Shown in pieces: positions 46,687 through 57,800 of a DNA stretch of 64,000 nt. A program made the position numbers and the translations under genes. This stretch comes from Eucommia ulmoides. Lineage: Eukaryota; Streptophyta; Magnoliopsida; Garryales; Eucommiaceae. The stretch is from contig CM028336.1 of the NCBI GenBank assembly GCA_016647705.1, positions 11,912,880-11,976,879 of the forward strand. The letters run 5' to 3'. Below the pieces are notes generated by a model. It worked only from the letters and a program-made list of their open reading frames with translations. It had not been told where the DNA came from and ran no database searches. Numbering within the stretch: the stretch's first letter is position 1; every line of letters begins with the position of its first letter.

Positions 46687-49488
46687 TGTAAAACCCCGAC
46701 TTAGCACGTACGTCATTTTAGTTACATTTTGGAGCAATTGGAAAAAAATATGGGGTAAAATTGAATTAATCATTATCCGAATTAAAAGTTTAGGGGGGCG
46801 AATTGTAAATTTGTATACATTAAATCCAACCTTTAGGATTCAAATTATCTTTCAATTGATAACATGTAAACTTTTGGGGGTGAAATTACAATTTGAAGGA
46901 AAATTATAAATGGTAAATTGGGCTAAAATAGGAATTAAAGAAATTTTGGGGGGAGGAAGGTGTAATTAGAATAAAAGTTTATATATATATATATATACGC
47001 ATACGTTATGGGTGCCGAGAGAACAACCGGATCGGAGAGGGGAATGATCGAGATTCATTGACGTGGCAAGCTAGGAATAAACTGATCCACCCAAAGCATG
47101 CAATTGTGATCATCGAAACATGGAATCGTGATCTTCAACGGAGGAAGAAAATAAGAGCAGAAAGTGGAAACAGATGAGAGAGAGAGGGGAGGTCCGACGG
47201 TCAGGGGGTGGTGAGATCTGACGATCGTAGGTGTGAGCGATTCGTTCGGATCGTTAATCGATCGTCGGTGGTGCCGAGAGTGTGAAGTCTCGTTCATTGC
47301 CGATGGTGTGGAGTGCCGACGGGGTAATTATCACGGTTTCATCGGAGGATGCCGTCGGTCAGTTCGGCAGTGGGCTATTCAGCAGCCGACGGTGGTGAGC
47401 TGGGTTGACGGTAAGCTTCCGGCGACTGTCGTTGACGTTGTGATATGTGTGTGTGTTTTCTACTCTGAACAGTTTCTTTTTTTTTTTGTGTGTTGTGTAG
47501 TGCGTGTTCGTGGGTTCGCCGATCTGTTCGACGGTGACGATCGGCGGCGTTGGTGGCTCTACTCTATCGGTACGTATTGACCCTGCAGGGTGTGTGCGTG
47601 TTGTGGGTGCATGGAGGTTGCCGAAAAATTAGAGAAAGAGAGAGAACAGTACGTGCATGGTGGGTGGGACGATCGGCAATGCATAGAAGGGTGTGGGTTG
47701 TTCGATTGATGGTGCGTGTGTCCAGTCAGAGGGACGGCGAGGCTTGATCGACGGTGAGACGTCGGCGGCGGCGGCGCGACAGCGAGATGTCATCGACGGC
47801 GGCAGGACTGCATAATAGGAAGCATGAATACAAACCAGGAAAAAAAAAAAAAAAAGGAAAAAGAAGAAAGAAAGAAGAAAAAGAAAAAAAAAATACGTAA
47901 ACCCCCCCAATAAAAATCCAAATATCCTTCTCTCGACCAACGGACGATTCGAAGCAGGTAAAATCTAAATCAATTACCATTATTGTGAAATTGGAATAGT
48001 AGCAAACAGGATTATAATTTAGAGTCGTTAATTTTACTAATTTTTGTCACCATCCCTATTAACAAACGCGTACAGTAATTATTAACGAAACGAAATTTAC
48101 CGGATATCAATTATTCGTAATAAAAAGTGGGTACGAGGGGAATTACGGAATTTAAAGCCTACATTGCATGATTTGGTCATTTCACATAAAATATTAATTT
48201 AGGCTCTGTGCTATTAGGTTCACAGGCACCGGAGTACCGGTAGGGAATAAGCGGTTAAGTCTACAAAAACGGATATTCAAGTGAGTGTACTGTCTTCTTG
48301 CCAAACTATTTTCTATGAATATACATGATGAAACATGTGATTATTTAAACTGTATGAATTTATAAATGATATGGATCAAGCAGTATTTGAGTGAGTGGGT
48401 AAACTGGATTTTTCGGAAGATTTCGATAATTTTCGGAAAAAAATTGAAAATAAATTTTTGTTGGTTTCGGTGAAATCAGACGGTGTTTTTTTTCTAACGG
48501 AGAATGGAAAATACCTGTTTCTCTAAAAATGCTGGGTTTTCTATAAGTAAAAAGAGGGAAAAAGTGATTGTGATAAAATCAGACGTTTCTTTAAAAGAAG
48601 GTATGAAATATGATTTTTGGATTTAAAAGTTGGTTTTGAGAAAAAGAGATAGACGTGGTGATTTGACGATATTTATTGAGTTGTGATTCGATGATGTTGT
48701 ATTTGATTTGATGATGCCCTAGTATTTATCTGTTTCGATAGAGTGAGATTATCTGCTTCGGGAGAGTGATGTTATCCGCTACGGAGGAGTGATGTTTATC
48801 TGCTCCGACAGAGTGATGTTAGACGTTTATACTGCGCAGTGATTATCCGCTTCGGCGAAGTGATGGGTGTTCGTAGGAAGGCATATCCTTCAGATGGTAC
48901 GGTACCGTTGCAAACTCCCGATCGTAAGGTTAAAACGATCACTAGGGCTGGCCAGTGTGTGTGTGTTGGAGGCGTGTGTTGAGATTTGTGCTTAAGATGT
49001 GGTGTTTTACGTATATCAGTTGATTTGATATTATTTATTATGATGATTGGTAGGATTTTATACTAGATGGATTTGGATGAAACTTATCTATATCGCTTTA
49101 TTGTCATTGCTTATATACTTGTGCTTGATCCATACTAAATTGTGAAAATATTTAGAACGTATTAATATTTTGAAAAATGTTTTACTAAGAATGCAGTACA
49201 CTCGTATGTACAACAACTAGGAGTCGGTCCCCTACTGGCACTAGATAGAGTTACGTGATGGAGTCGTATAAACGTTTGAGAGAAGCTGTCAAAGGGAATA
49301 AAAATAAAAGGTTTATGAATAACTACTTTTCGCCAGTAATATTTCGGGACGGGTGTGTCCTTCATAGTAGATGTTTGTATTATACCGTGGGTATATATTG
49401 TCATTCTTTTAAAAATTTGGGGATTTGTGATGTCATGTTGTAGTCACGCCAGCCTCGAGATGACAGGTGTCCAGGACGGGTTGTGACA
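46687..49488 (+). repeat. 5' LTR of element D
   Basis: It contains a short (TA)n tract at about 46,980-46,997, a GC- and CpG-rich segment (47,190-47,800), and a minisatellite of about 25 bp words (48,735-48,870). Confidence 0.93.
48735..48870 (+). repeat. Minisatellite in the D 5' LTR
   Basis: The words ttatctgcttcgg.agagtgatg recur about six times. The 3' LTR equivalent (55,757-55,866) is one unit shorter. Confidence 0.8.
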
Positions 49489-49492
49489 ATTT

Positions 49493-49504
49493 TGGTATCA
49501 GAGC
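49493..49504 (+). other. Primer-binding site of element D
   Basis: A perfect tggtatcagagc initiator-Met site lies four bases after the LTR end. Confidence 0.93.
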
Positions 49505-52500
49505 CTAGGTTATAGGTTCTGTAGACTTGTTAGGAAATGTGTCGGTAGAAGACCTTGAGATAGGAGAACGTGCCAGTCGTCTAGTCAGTAGGGGACATGA
49601 GATAGGGTATCAATAGGAGAGCTTGGTAGGTGGGTGTTAGGTCTTTTATTTCATAAAGTTGTGCATTAGCATGGTGCGTGGAGGGTTGTCTTTTTGGTAA
49701 GCAACGATATGACCACATAGTGAGGTTGCTAGGAGGAATATCTTCCACAAGACAAAAAGGCTAAGTTAGACAAACAACAAATCACGTCATTATCAATATA
49801 CTAGATAATATGGCAGAACACACTTAAGTCGAAATAAGAAATAATATTCAAACGGAGTAAATCGCTTTCTAGGCAATCTGAAAAGAAACTATGACGTTAC
49901 TGGACAAGAATTTAATTTAGTAGCACTTTTTAGATTGATTAATAGACGAAGTAACAGTTATGGCATGTAGTAAGGTAATAGGAAATGATATATAAGAAGT
50001 AGTCGAGGATTGTGGATCTAGGAGGATAGTAGATGCATGTAGATATAATCCATTTGAAGAAGTAATATAGAGTTGCGGGTGGAGTCAAATTTGGGGATGA
50101 ATAAAAGTGTGTAATGTTGGGAAGGTATATCTAGTACCTCAGTTGGTTTGGTAGTGGGTTTAGGAGGTTAGAAAAGTGTTAAAGAAAGGATATCACAAGT
50201 CGGTACGCAGACGCTGTTCAAACAAGTTTCGGCAGTAGATATTGTAATAATTAGGGATTTTCCCTATGTAGTTTCGAGAATGGATAGGGTGCTTATAAGC
50301 ATGATTAGTGATTGTGGTTGCTGTTAAATAAGTTTCATAGTGATAAGGAGATGAACGTTCGGCACATGAGTTGGTTAAGTATACTAGTGTAAATGAATGT
50401 GGGAATTTGAGATTTGAAATTGTAATTTTGGGACTTTAAAGATGATTTCTATGGGATAGGCAAAAAAAAAAAATTAAAAATTAAAAAAAAAATTAACTGT
50501 CGAATATAGGGAATTGGAGTAAGTTTGTTTGCGGTTTAGGAAGTTTTAATAGAAGGAAAGGTCATCACAATAAATTAGAATATCAACTAATGATTTACGT
50601 AGACCCGGTGTGTGTTTCCATAAAGATCCGGTGTTGGTAACGTAAAGGTTAGAATGGATAGGTTGTTAAATCGATTGCAACAAATAGGGTGTCAGATTTT
50701 TGAGTAGGGTATTTGTAATCGAAGATTAGAGACTGTGACATGGTAAAACGGTGATCCGGTCAAAAGTAGAGAAGAGCATGTTGAACATCTTCAGAATGTG
50801 TTACTAAGACGGTGACTAGTGCAGTAAATATGACTAGTGCTCTTAAGGCATAGCATTCGAGTGAATCCAAAGGACGTCGAAGTGGTGGATTGGCGAAATA
50901 TGGAGAAGGCCGAGAACATGTGACTGAAATTCGGAATTTTTTTGGAACTAGTAGAGATTGTATTCGTTCTAACGTTTAGTGACATCTCTTGTATGAAGGG
51001 ATTTGTGCTTTAAGTCAGAAATTGGAAAAAAGAGGAGTTGCGCATATTTGGGTTATTCATACTAATGTGGGTGTCAAGTTGAAATCTTTGTAAATCTATT
51101 AAGCAATTGGTCGGGTAACCACTCAAATTGAGCTTGTAAATATGAAGTTGATATTTATCGATTGTATGGTAGAAGCGTAGAGGTGAGATGTCCAATTGGA
51201 AACGATTAGAGTGGAAGGAAATGAAGATGGTCACAGGGCTAACCATAACAAATATTTCGGGTTAAAAAAAATAATAAATTGGTGAGTTGTTTGTTCATAT
51301 TAATTTATGGGTTAAGTTGAGGCCTTGTAAGTTTAGTGGGCGGCTGGTCAGATGGTAACGCTGTTTGGTATTGATTTTTTTTTTCTTCCATGGTATAGAT
51401 ATGTAAAGGTCGGATATCCAGTTAAGAAGGTTTGGCAATGCAGTGGGAATTTAACTGTAGAGCTGATTAGCGTATCTAAGAGAATGAGGAAGTTTGGGGA
51501 ATTTTGAAATAAAAGGTGTAAGGTTGATAATGTCAATTTACAGACGAGACCTTAAAAGAGGTGCATAGAATAAGATATGCAACACCCCAGTAATATTAAT
51601 TATACTGTAATGGCGTGAGTATGATTAGTAAATCGGAATGGAAATGGAAAATCGCAGCATTTGTTATTCGGTGATTGGTTAGTCAAGTTAAGGTCGAGAA
51701 GTAACGAAATCTCTAGGTGGGCTAGTGTAGCCTTGATCTATACCAGAAGAAAAAGGGAGAGGAGTTCGAGAAGTGTTTTTCTGATACGTATGTCCAATAT
51801 ATATATTAATAGGATGGTTCGATTGCGTGATGCACTAATTTAATGCAAATATTAAAATTAAATTGGGACAAGATATTCTTTTAAAATCAAAAGGGATAAG
51901 GATTAGTAATTCTAGGAATTTTATTAATTGGTTATTCGAAATCTTGGAACTGAAATGCTGAAATCATAGGGGCTATCGCCGCATGGTAATCTGGATAATA
52001 ATAGTTATTAAAGTGAAATAAGTCGTCAGTGTATGAACAATCCGTGGGGGATACTGTAGTGTCAGAAGCTGATAAGTTATTTGAATATGCGGGTTAAAAA
52101 TTTTATATACTCCTTTAGTTGCCCAAGAGGAAGTTGACACCTTGTTCCAGTCAGGGATCAATGGTTTATTAGGAAATACGATTCAGATGTTGGGAGATAT
52201 GTTGAGGGGTTGTATCGTGGAAGTTTCTGGTAAGAGGAATGATTGTGCAATGTAAAAAAAAAATTGCTAATAACTATCTTGTCATCAATCGTGGTGGTAT
52301 CGCATAAAGTGCTATATGAAAAGGATACAGGATTTCGATCTGATGGATTGAACTGAGATAGGGAAACGAAACTTGCGGGATTTAAAAATAGCCTGATGTG
52401 ACTACAATTTTACTGGAAATTGGAAGTTATTAAGATGTCATGGGACAAGAAGAATTTAAAATATCCTTGAGATGATATGTACACATGATATAATATTTTA

Positions 52501-53239
52501 CAGTTAGTAGCTAGTAATTATTAGAATGTATCGACTTCGTTGTGACTGGGGCATACCTATGTCCTTTGAGTCGTATACATATGTGGATATATGTTTCAAT
52601 CATGTTAGGCAGGTAGAAACAAACTTGAAGCACGTGACCAGGTCATGGACTTGATAAAATGTGGAGGCATGAAAGGAATTCTTATAGATTATTTGTTTGA
52701 AATATTTGAGTTGTAGTTATATGGGTTGGTGATATTTAGATATTATGAAAGATATCGATATGAGTATTAGAGAATTGAGGTAGGTATCGAGGTTAATGAT
52801 AGTTGAGTTATCTGTGTTTATGAGATTGGTGGCGATTATAGTTAGGTTAAGTGCTGAATGGAAAATATTGTTGCAACGGGCGACTAGAAAATGTCGGATG
52901 AAATGGATAAGTGCTAGTTATGACGAAATAAAATAGACTCAATGTACTGAAATATTTCCAGCATATAGTGTTGTTACTGATTTTGATTTTATCAGAGTAG
53001 CACAGTGGAAGCAATTAGGAACATGAGATTCTGTAACAATAGGTTATCCGTGTTAAGTGTAACTGACCAAGTGCACCTCGTTTGTTAGATGGTTATGATT
53101 TGACAAAAAGTTGTTGGTTATAAATTTTGGTGATTTGGGATGATGAGACCGTATATAGGAAACAATTATTCTAGAATCACATGAGACGGGTATAACTTTG
53201 TAATGCGACTTTGACGTATTAGTAGTCTGACGAAAATTA
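49505..53239 (+). other. Decayed interior of element D, no readable gag or RT
   Basis: No frame longer than about 80 residues and no RT, protease or RNase H motif is visible to me. A possible gag start (atggtgcgtggaggg, 49,671) is followed by a stop. The stretch is either extremely worn or was never complete coding sequence. Confidence 0.5.
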
Positions 53240-53625
53240 ATGAGGTTTAGGAAGAAAAGGAAGTCAAGTCCAAAGTACATCGGACCATCTAAAATTTTAG
53301 ACCGGGTGGGCACGACAGCGTATGGACTTGCGTTACCGCCAGAATTATCTCGACTACACGACGATCTCTATAAATCGATGCTCCAGAAGTATGTGCCAGA
53401 CCCTTCTCGTGTATTGACTTCGCAACCGATCGAATTGGAAATGGATTTGACCCACGTTAAGAAGTCAGTCCAAATCCTAAATCGTGAAGACCAGGTGTTG
53501 CAAACAAAAAAATGGTTATGTTAGTCAGATTATTATGGCACCGTCACGCAGTGGAAGAAGCGACGTGGGAGCGAGGGGACGAGACAAAGAACAAATACCC
53601 GCATTCGTTCACTTAGGTAATAAAA
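53240..53625 (+). pseudogene. Integrase C-terminus and chromodomain remnant of element D
   Basis: It reads KYIGPSKILDRVGTTAYGLA, LPPELSRLHDDLYKSMLQKY, VPDPSRVLTSQPIELEMDLT and VKKSVQILNREDQVLQTKK. This is the standard end of plant chromovirus integrase leading into the chromodomain, which guides integration to heterochromatin marks. A frameshift near 53,500 is followed by VTQWKKRRGSEGTRQRTNT in another frame; the usual ATWE chromodomain aromatic region is damaged. Confidence 0.88.
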
Positions 53626-53645
53626 TTTTGGGATGAAATTTCTTT

Positions 53646-53659
53646 TAGGGAGGAAGGGT
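53646..53659 (+). other. Polypurine tract of element D
   Basis: The bases agggaggaagggt lie directly before the 3' LTR and would serve as the primer for plus-strand synthesis. Confidence 0.8.
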
Positions 53660-53953
53660 TGTAAAACCCCGACTTAGCACGTACGTCATTTTAGTTACAT
53701 TTTGGAGCAATTGGAAAAAAATATGGGGTAGAATTGAATTAATCATTATCCGAATTAAAAGTTTAGGGGGCGAATTGTAAATTTGTATACATTAAATCCA
53801 ACCTTTAGGATTCAAATTGTCTTACAATTGATAACATGTAAACTTTTGGGGTGAAATTACAATTTGAAGGAAAATTATAAATGGTAAATTGGGCTAAAAT
53901 AGGAATTAAAGAAATTTGGGGGGGAGGAAGGAGTAATTAGAATAAAAGTTTTT

Positions 53954-54014
<61 letters not shown>

Positions 54015-56490
54015 GCATACGTTATGGGTGCCGAGAGAACAATCGGATCGGAGAGGGGAATGATTAAGATTCATTGACGTGGCAAGCTAGGAATAAACCG
54101 ATCCACCCAAAGCATGCAATTGTGATCATCGAAACATGGAATCGTGATCTTCAACGGAGGAAGAAAATAAGAGCAGAAAGTGGAAACAGAGGAGAGAGAA
54201 AGGGGAGGTCCGACGGTCAGGGGGTGGTGAGATCCGACGATCGTAGGTGTGAGCGATTCGTTCGGATCGTTAATCGATCGTCGGTGGTGCCGAGGGTGTG
54301 AAGTCCCGTTCATTGCCGATGGTGTGGAGTGCCGACGGGGTAATTGTCACGGTTTCGTCGGAGGATGCCGTCGATCAGTTCGGCGGTGGGCTATTCAGCA
54401 GCCAACGGTGGTGAGCTGGGTTGATGGTAAGCTTTCGGTGGCTATCGTTGACGTTGTGATATGTGTGTGTATTTTCTGCTCTGAACAGTTCCTTTTTTTT
54501 TTTTTGTGTTGTGTAGTGCGTGTTCGTGGGTTCGCCGATCTGTTCGACGGTGACGATCGGCGGCATTGGTGGCTCTGCTCCATCGGTACGTAGTGACCCT
54601 GCAGGGTGTGTGCGTGTTGTGGGCGCATAGAGGTTGCCGAAAAATTAGAGAGAGAGAGAGAGAACAGTACGTGCATGGTGGGTGGGACGGTCGGCAATGC
54701 ATGGAAGGGTGTGGGTTGTTCGATTGATGGTGCGTGTGTCCGGTCAGAGGGACGGCGAGGCTTGATCGACGGTGACACATCGGCGGCGGCGGCGCGACAG
54801 CGAGATGTCATCGACGGCAGCGGGATTGCGTAACAGGAAGCATGAATACAAACCAGGAAAAGAGGAAAAAAAAAAGGGAAAAGAAGAAAGAGAGAAGAAG
54901 AAAAAGAAAAAAAAAATACGTAAACCCCCCCAATAAAAATCCAAATATCCTTCTCTCGACCAACGGACGATTCGAAGCAGGTAAAATCTAAATCAATTAC
55001 CATTATTGTTAAATTGGAATAGTAGCAAACAGGATTATAATTTAGAGTCGTTAATTTTACTAATTTTTGTCACCATCCCTATTAACAAACGCGTACAGTA
55101 ATTATTAATTAAACGAAATTTACCGGATATTAATTATTCGTAATAAAAAGTGGGTACGGGGAGAATTACGGAATTTAGGGCCTACATTGCATGATTTGGT
55201 TATTTTACATAAAATATTAATTTAGGCTCTGTGCTATTAGGTTCGCAGGCACCGGAGTACCGGTAGGGAATAAGCGGTTAAGTCTACAAAAACGGATATT
55301 CAGGTGAGTGTACTGTCTTCTTGGCAAACTATTTTCTATGAATATATATGATGAAACATGTGATTAATTAAACTGTATGAATTTATAAATGATATGGATC
55401 AAGCAGTATTTGAGTGAGTGGGTAAACTAGATTTTTCGGAAGATTTCGATGATTTTTGGAAAAAAATTGAAAATAATTTTTTGTTGGTTTCGGTGAAATC
55501 AGAAGGTGTTTTTTTTCTAACGGAGAATGGAAAATACCTGTTTTTTCTAAAAATGTTGGGTTTTCTATAAGTAAAAAGAGGGAAAAAGTGATTGTGATAA
55601 AATCAGACGTTTTCTTTAAAAGAAGGTATGAAATATGATTTTTGGATTTAAAAGTTGGTTTTGAGGAAATGAGATACACGTGGTGATTTGACGATATTTA
55701 TTGAGTTGTGATTCGATGATGTTGTATTTGATTTGATGATGCCCTAGTATTTATCTGGTTAGATAGAGTGAGATTATCCGCTTCGGCGGAGTGATGTTTA
55801 TCTGCTCCGGCAGAGTAATGTTAGACGTTTATACTGCGCAGTGATTATCCGCTTCGGCGAAGTGATGGGTGTACGTAGGAAGGCATATCCTACGGATGGT
55901 ACGGTACCGTTGCAAACTCCTGATCGTGAGGTTAAAACGATCACTAAGGCTGGCCAGTGTGTGTGTGTTGGAGGCGTGTGTTCAGATTGGTGCTTGAGAT
56001 GTGGTGTTTTATGTATATCGGTTGATTTGATATTTTTTATTATGATGATTGGTAGGATTTTATACTAAATGGATTTGGATGGAACTTATCTATATCGCTT
56101 TATTGTAATTGCTTATATACTTGTGCTTGATCCATACTAAATTGTGGAAATATTTAGAACGTATTAATATTTTGAAAAATGTTTTACTAAGAATGCAGTA
56201 CACTCACAGGTACAACAGCTAGGAGTCGATCCCCTACTGGCACTAGATAGAGCTACGTGATGGAGTCGTATAAACGTTTGAGAGAAGCTGTCAAAGGGAA
56301 TAAAAATAAAAGGTTTATGAATAACTACTTTTTGCCAGTAATATTTCGGGACGGGTGTGTCCTTCATAGTAGATGTTTGTATTATACCGTGGGTATATAT
56401 TGTCATTCTTTTAAAAATTTGGGGATTTGTGATGTCATGTTGTAGCCACGCCAACCTCGGGATGACGGGTGTCCGGGACGGATTGTGACA
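53660..56490 (+). repeat. 3' LTR of element D
   Basis: It is nearly identical to the 5' LTR except for an expanded TA tract and one fewer minisatellite word. The 202-residue minus frame at 54,395-55,003 lies wholly in this LTR and has no protein-family features. Confidence 0.93.
53957..54013 (+). repeat. (TA)n microsatellite in the D 3' LTR
   Basis: About 57 bp of ta repeats stand where the 5' LTR has about 20 bp. Confidence 0.95.
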
Positions 56491-56495
56491 ATTCA

Positions 56496-57800
56496 TATTA
56501 TATACTTTTATATGAATAAGTTGAATTGAGCTGATTTGTTATGTATCTTGATTTATTAAAATGCATGATATCGTATATTAAGGAGAATTAAATGATTTAT
56601 TTGATTTGGATTGCTCATGACCTTGATTATATGTTTACATGAAATTTTATTGTTAGCTAATACTGATTTATTAATTAAGCATGAGTTATCTCTTGTATCA
56701 AATATTTGACAAAATCAGTATTAATTAGGATCTTACCTATAGGCATATTGTATAAATTTAAGTTTACATATTTATATGTGATATTTTTATGTTATGCCAT
56801 ATGAGGTCCACTAAATGTCATGTTTCAAAAATATGAAAAATATGTTGTATCAATTCATAACTTGTTCATCATTGAATTAAATAAATGTGTTAAAATGCAT
56901 TATATCCTGGTTTATTTGAAATATTGAAGTTATTTAAATGATAAATGAATTATATAATGCATTTATATGTTGAATTCAATATTGATCATAATCGTGATAA
57001 AAACATACATTAAATTTATGATTGACCATTTCATAAATTATTATTGAAATATGCTTCTTGTCTTAGTGCATTAACGATTACTTGTTTCTAGATTCTATTT
57101 ATAAGGAAGATATTAATTGATATTATGCTAAATTGTTGAAATGTTATGATTGTCTCAAGTTTATTCTCCTATGCATGAATTTGCTTATTTACAATTATAT
57201 AGAGGGAGATTGCATAATTAGAATGATACTTTTGGTATGGATAGACATAATGATGATTGTCTAGAATTAATGTTTGTGGTTTTCCTTCCCCACTTTTTGA
57301 GATAACAACGAGGGAGAATGTGTTGGTGTCTATTGAATATCTTTATTTGATTGAATTAATTGATAAAAGGGAAAGATATAAAAGGAAAACCATGGTTGCG
57401 CTTAAAATGAGTTAATTAATGTTTAGGATAGAGTTACTTAATGTTTAGGATTTATTCGCCTAAGCATTACACTGATATACAGAGAGAACATTGTTGATAC
57501 GATCATGTTGCTTTATTGAATATATTAATTGTTTGATTGGTCCTATTTTTTTTTTGTGCTTCGTTGAATATCTTATGAGTTTATTGAATATCTTAATTGT
57601 TTGATTGGATATCTTAATTGTTTGATTGGTCATATTTTTTTTGTGCTTCGTTGAATATCTTATGAGTTTTTTTAATTATCTTCATGATTATGCTTTAATG
57701 AGTTAAAAAAAAGCCATTCTCGGATTTAGAGGGAGCGTGGTTACATTCTTATTTTGAAGAAAATATCAAAGTTAATTGTCATCATAAAAAATGGAAAGAT
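56496..57800 (+). other. 3' interior of element C, non-coding
   Basis: AT-rich sequence with no coding remnant. It ends in aaaaaatggaaagat before the LTR. Confidence 0.6.
57510..57672 (+). repeat. Two-copy tandem duplication in the C interior
   Basis: The phrases tttattgaatat.ttaattgtttgattgg and ttttgtgcttcgttgaatatcttatgag occur twice in order, with a further small internal repeat in the second copy. Confidence 0.85.

Larger units (their letters stand above)
46687..56490 (+). mobile_element. Ty3/gypsy chromovirus D (Del/Tekay-like), nested in element C
   Basis: LTRs of 2,802 bp (46,687-49,488) and 2,831 bp (53,660-56,490) start tgtaaaaccccgacttagc and end ttgtgaca. They are flanked by a perfect target duplication, attca (46,682-46,686 and 56,491-56,495). 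The primer site tggtatcagagc and a typical chromovirus 3' end (ttttgggatgaaatttcttttagggaggaagggt, in two parts) are present. The LTRs differ at only a few percent by eye, so this is the youngest insertion of the nest. The 4.2 kb interior is badly decayed, with only the end of integrase readable. Confidence 0.93.

Noticed and set aside
47233-47580. 115-residue plus-strand frame in a GC-rich region, repeated at 54,249-54,593
   Set aside because: It lies wholly inside both LTRs of element D; the composition is Trp/Arg/Val-rich from GC-rich sequence and no family motif is seen.
54395-55003. 202-residue minus-strand frame, the longest uninterrupted frame in the window
   Set aside because: It is in the 3' LTR of D and broken in the 5' LTR copy; it is low-complexity Phe/Ser/Thr/Pro sequence, not a protein family.
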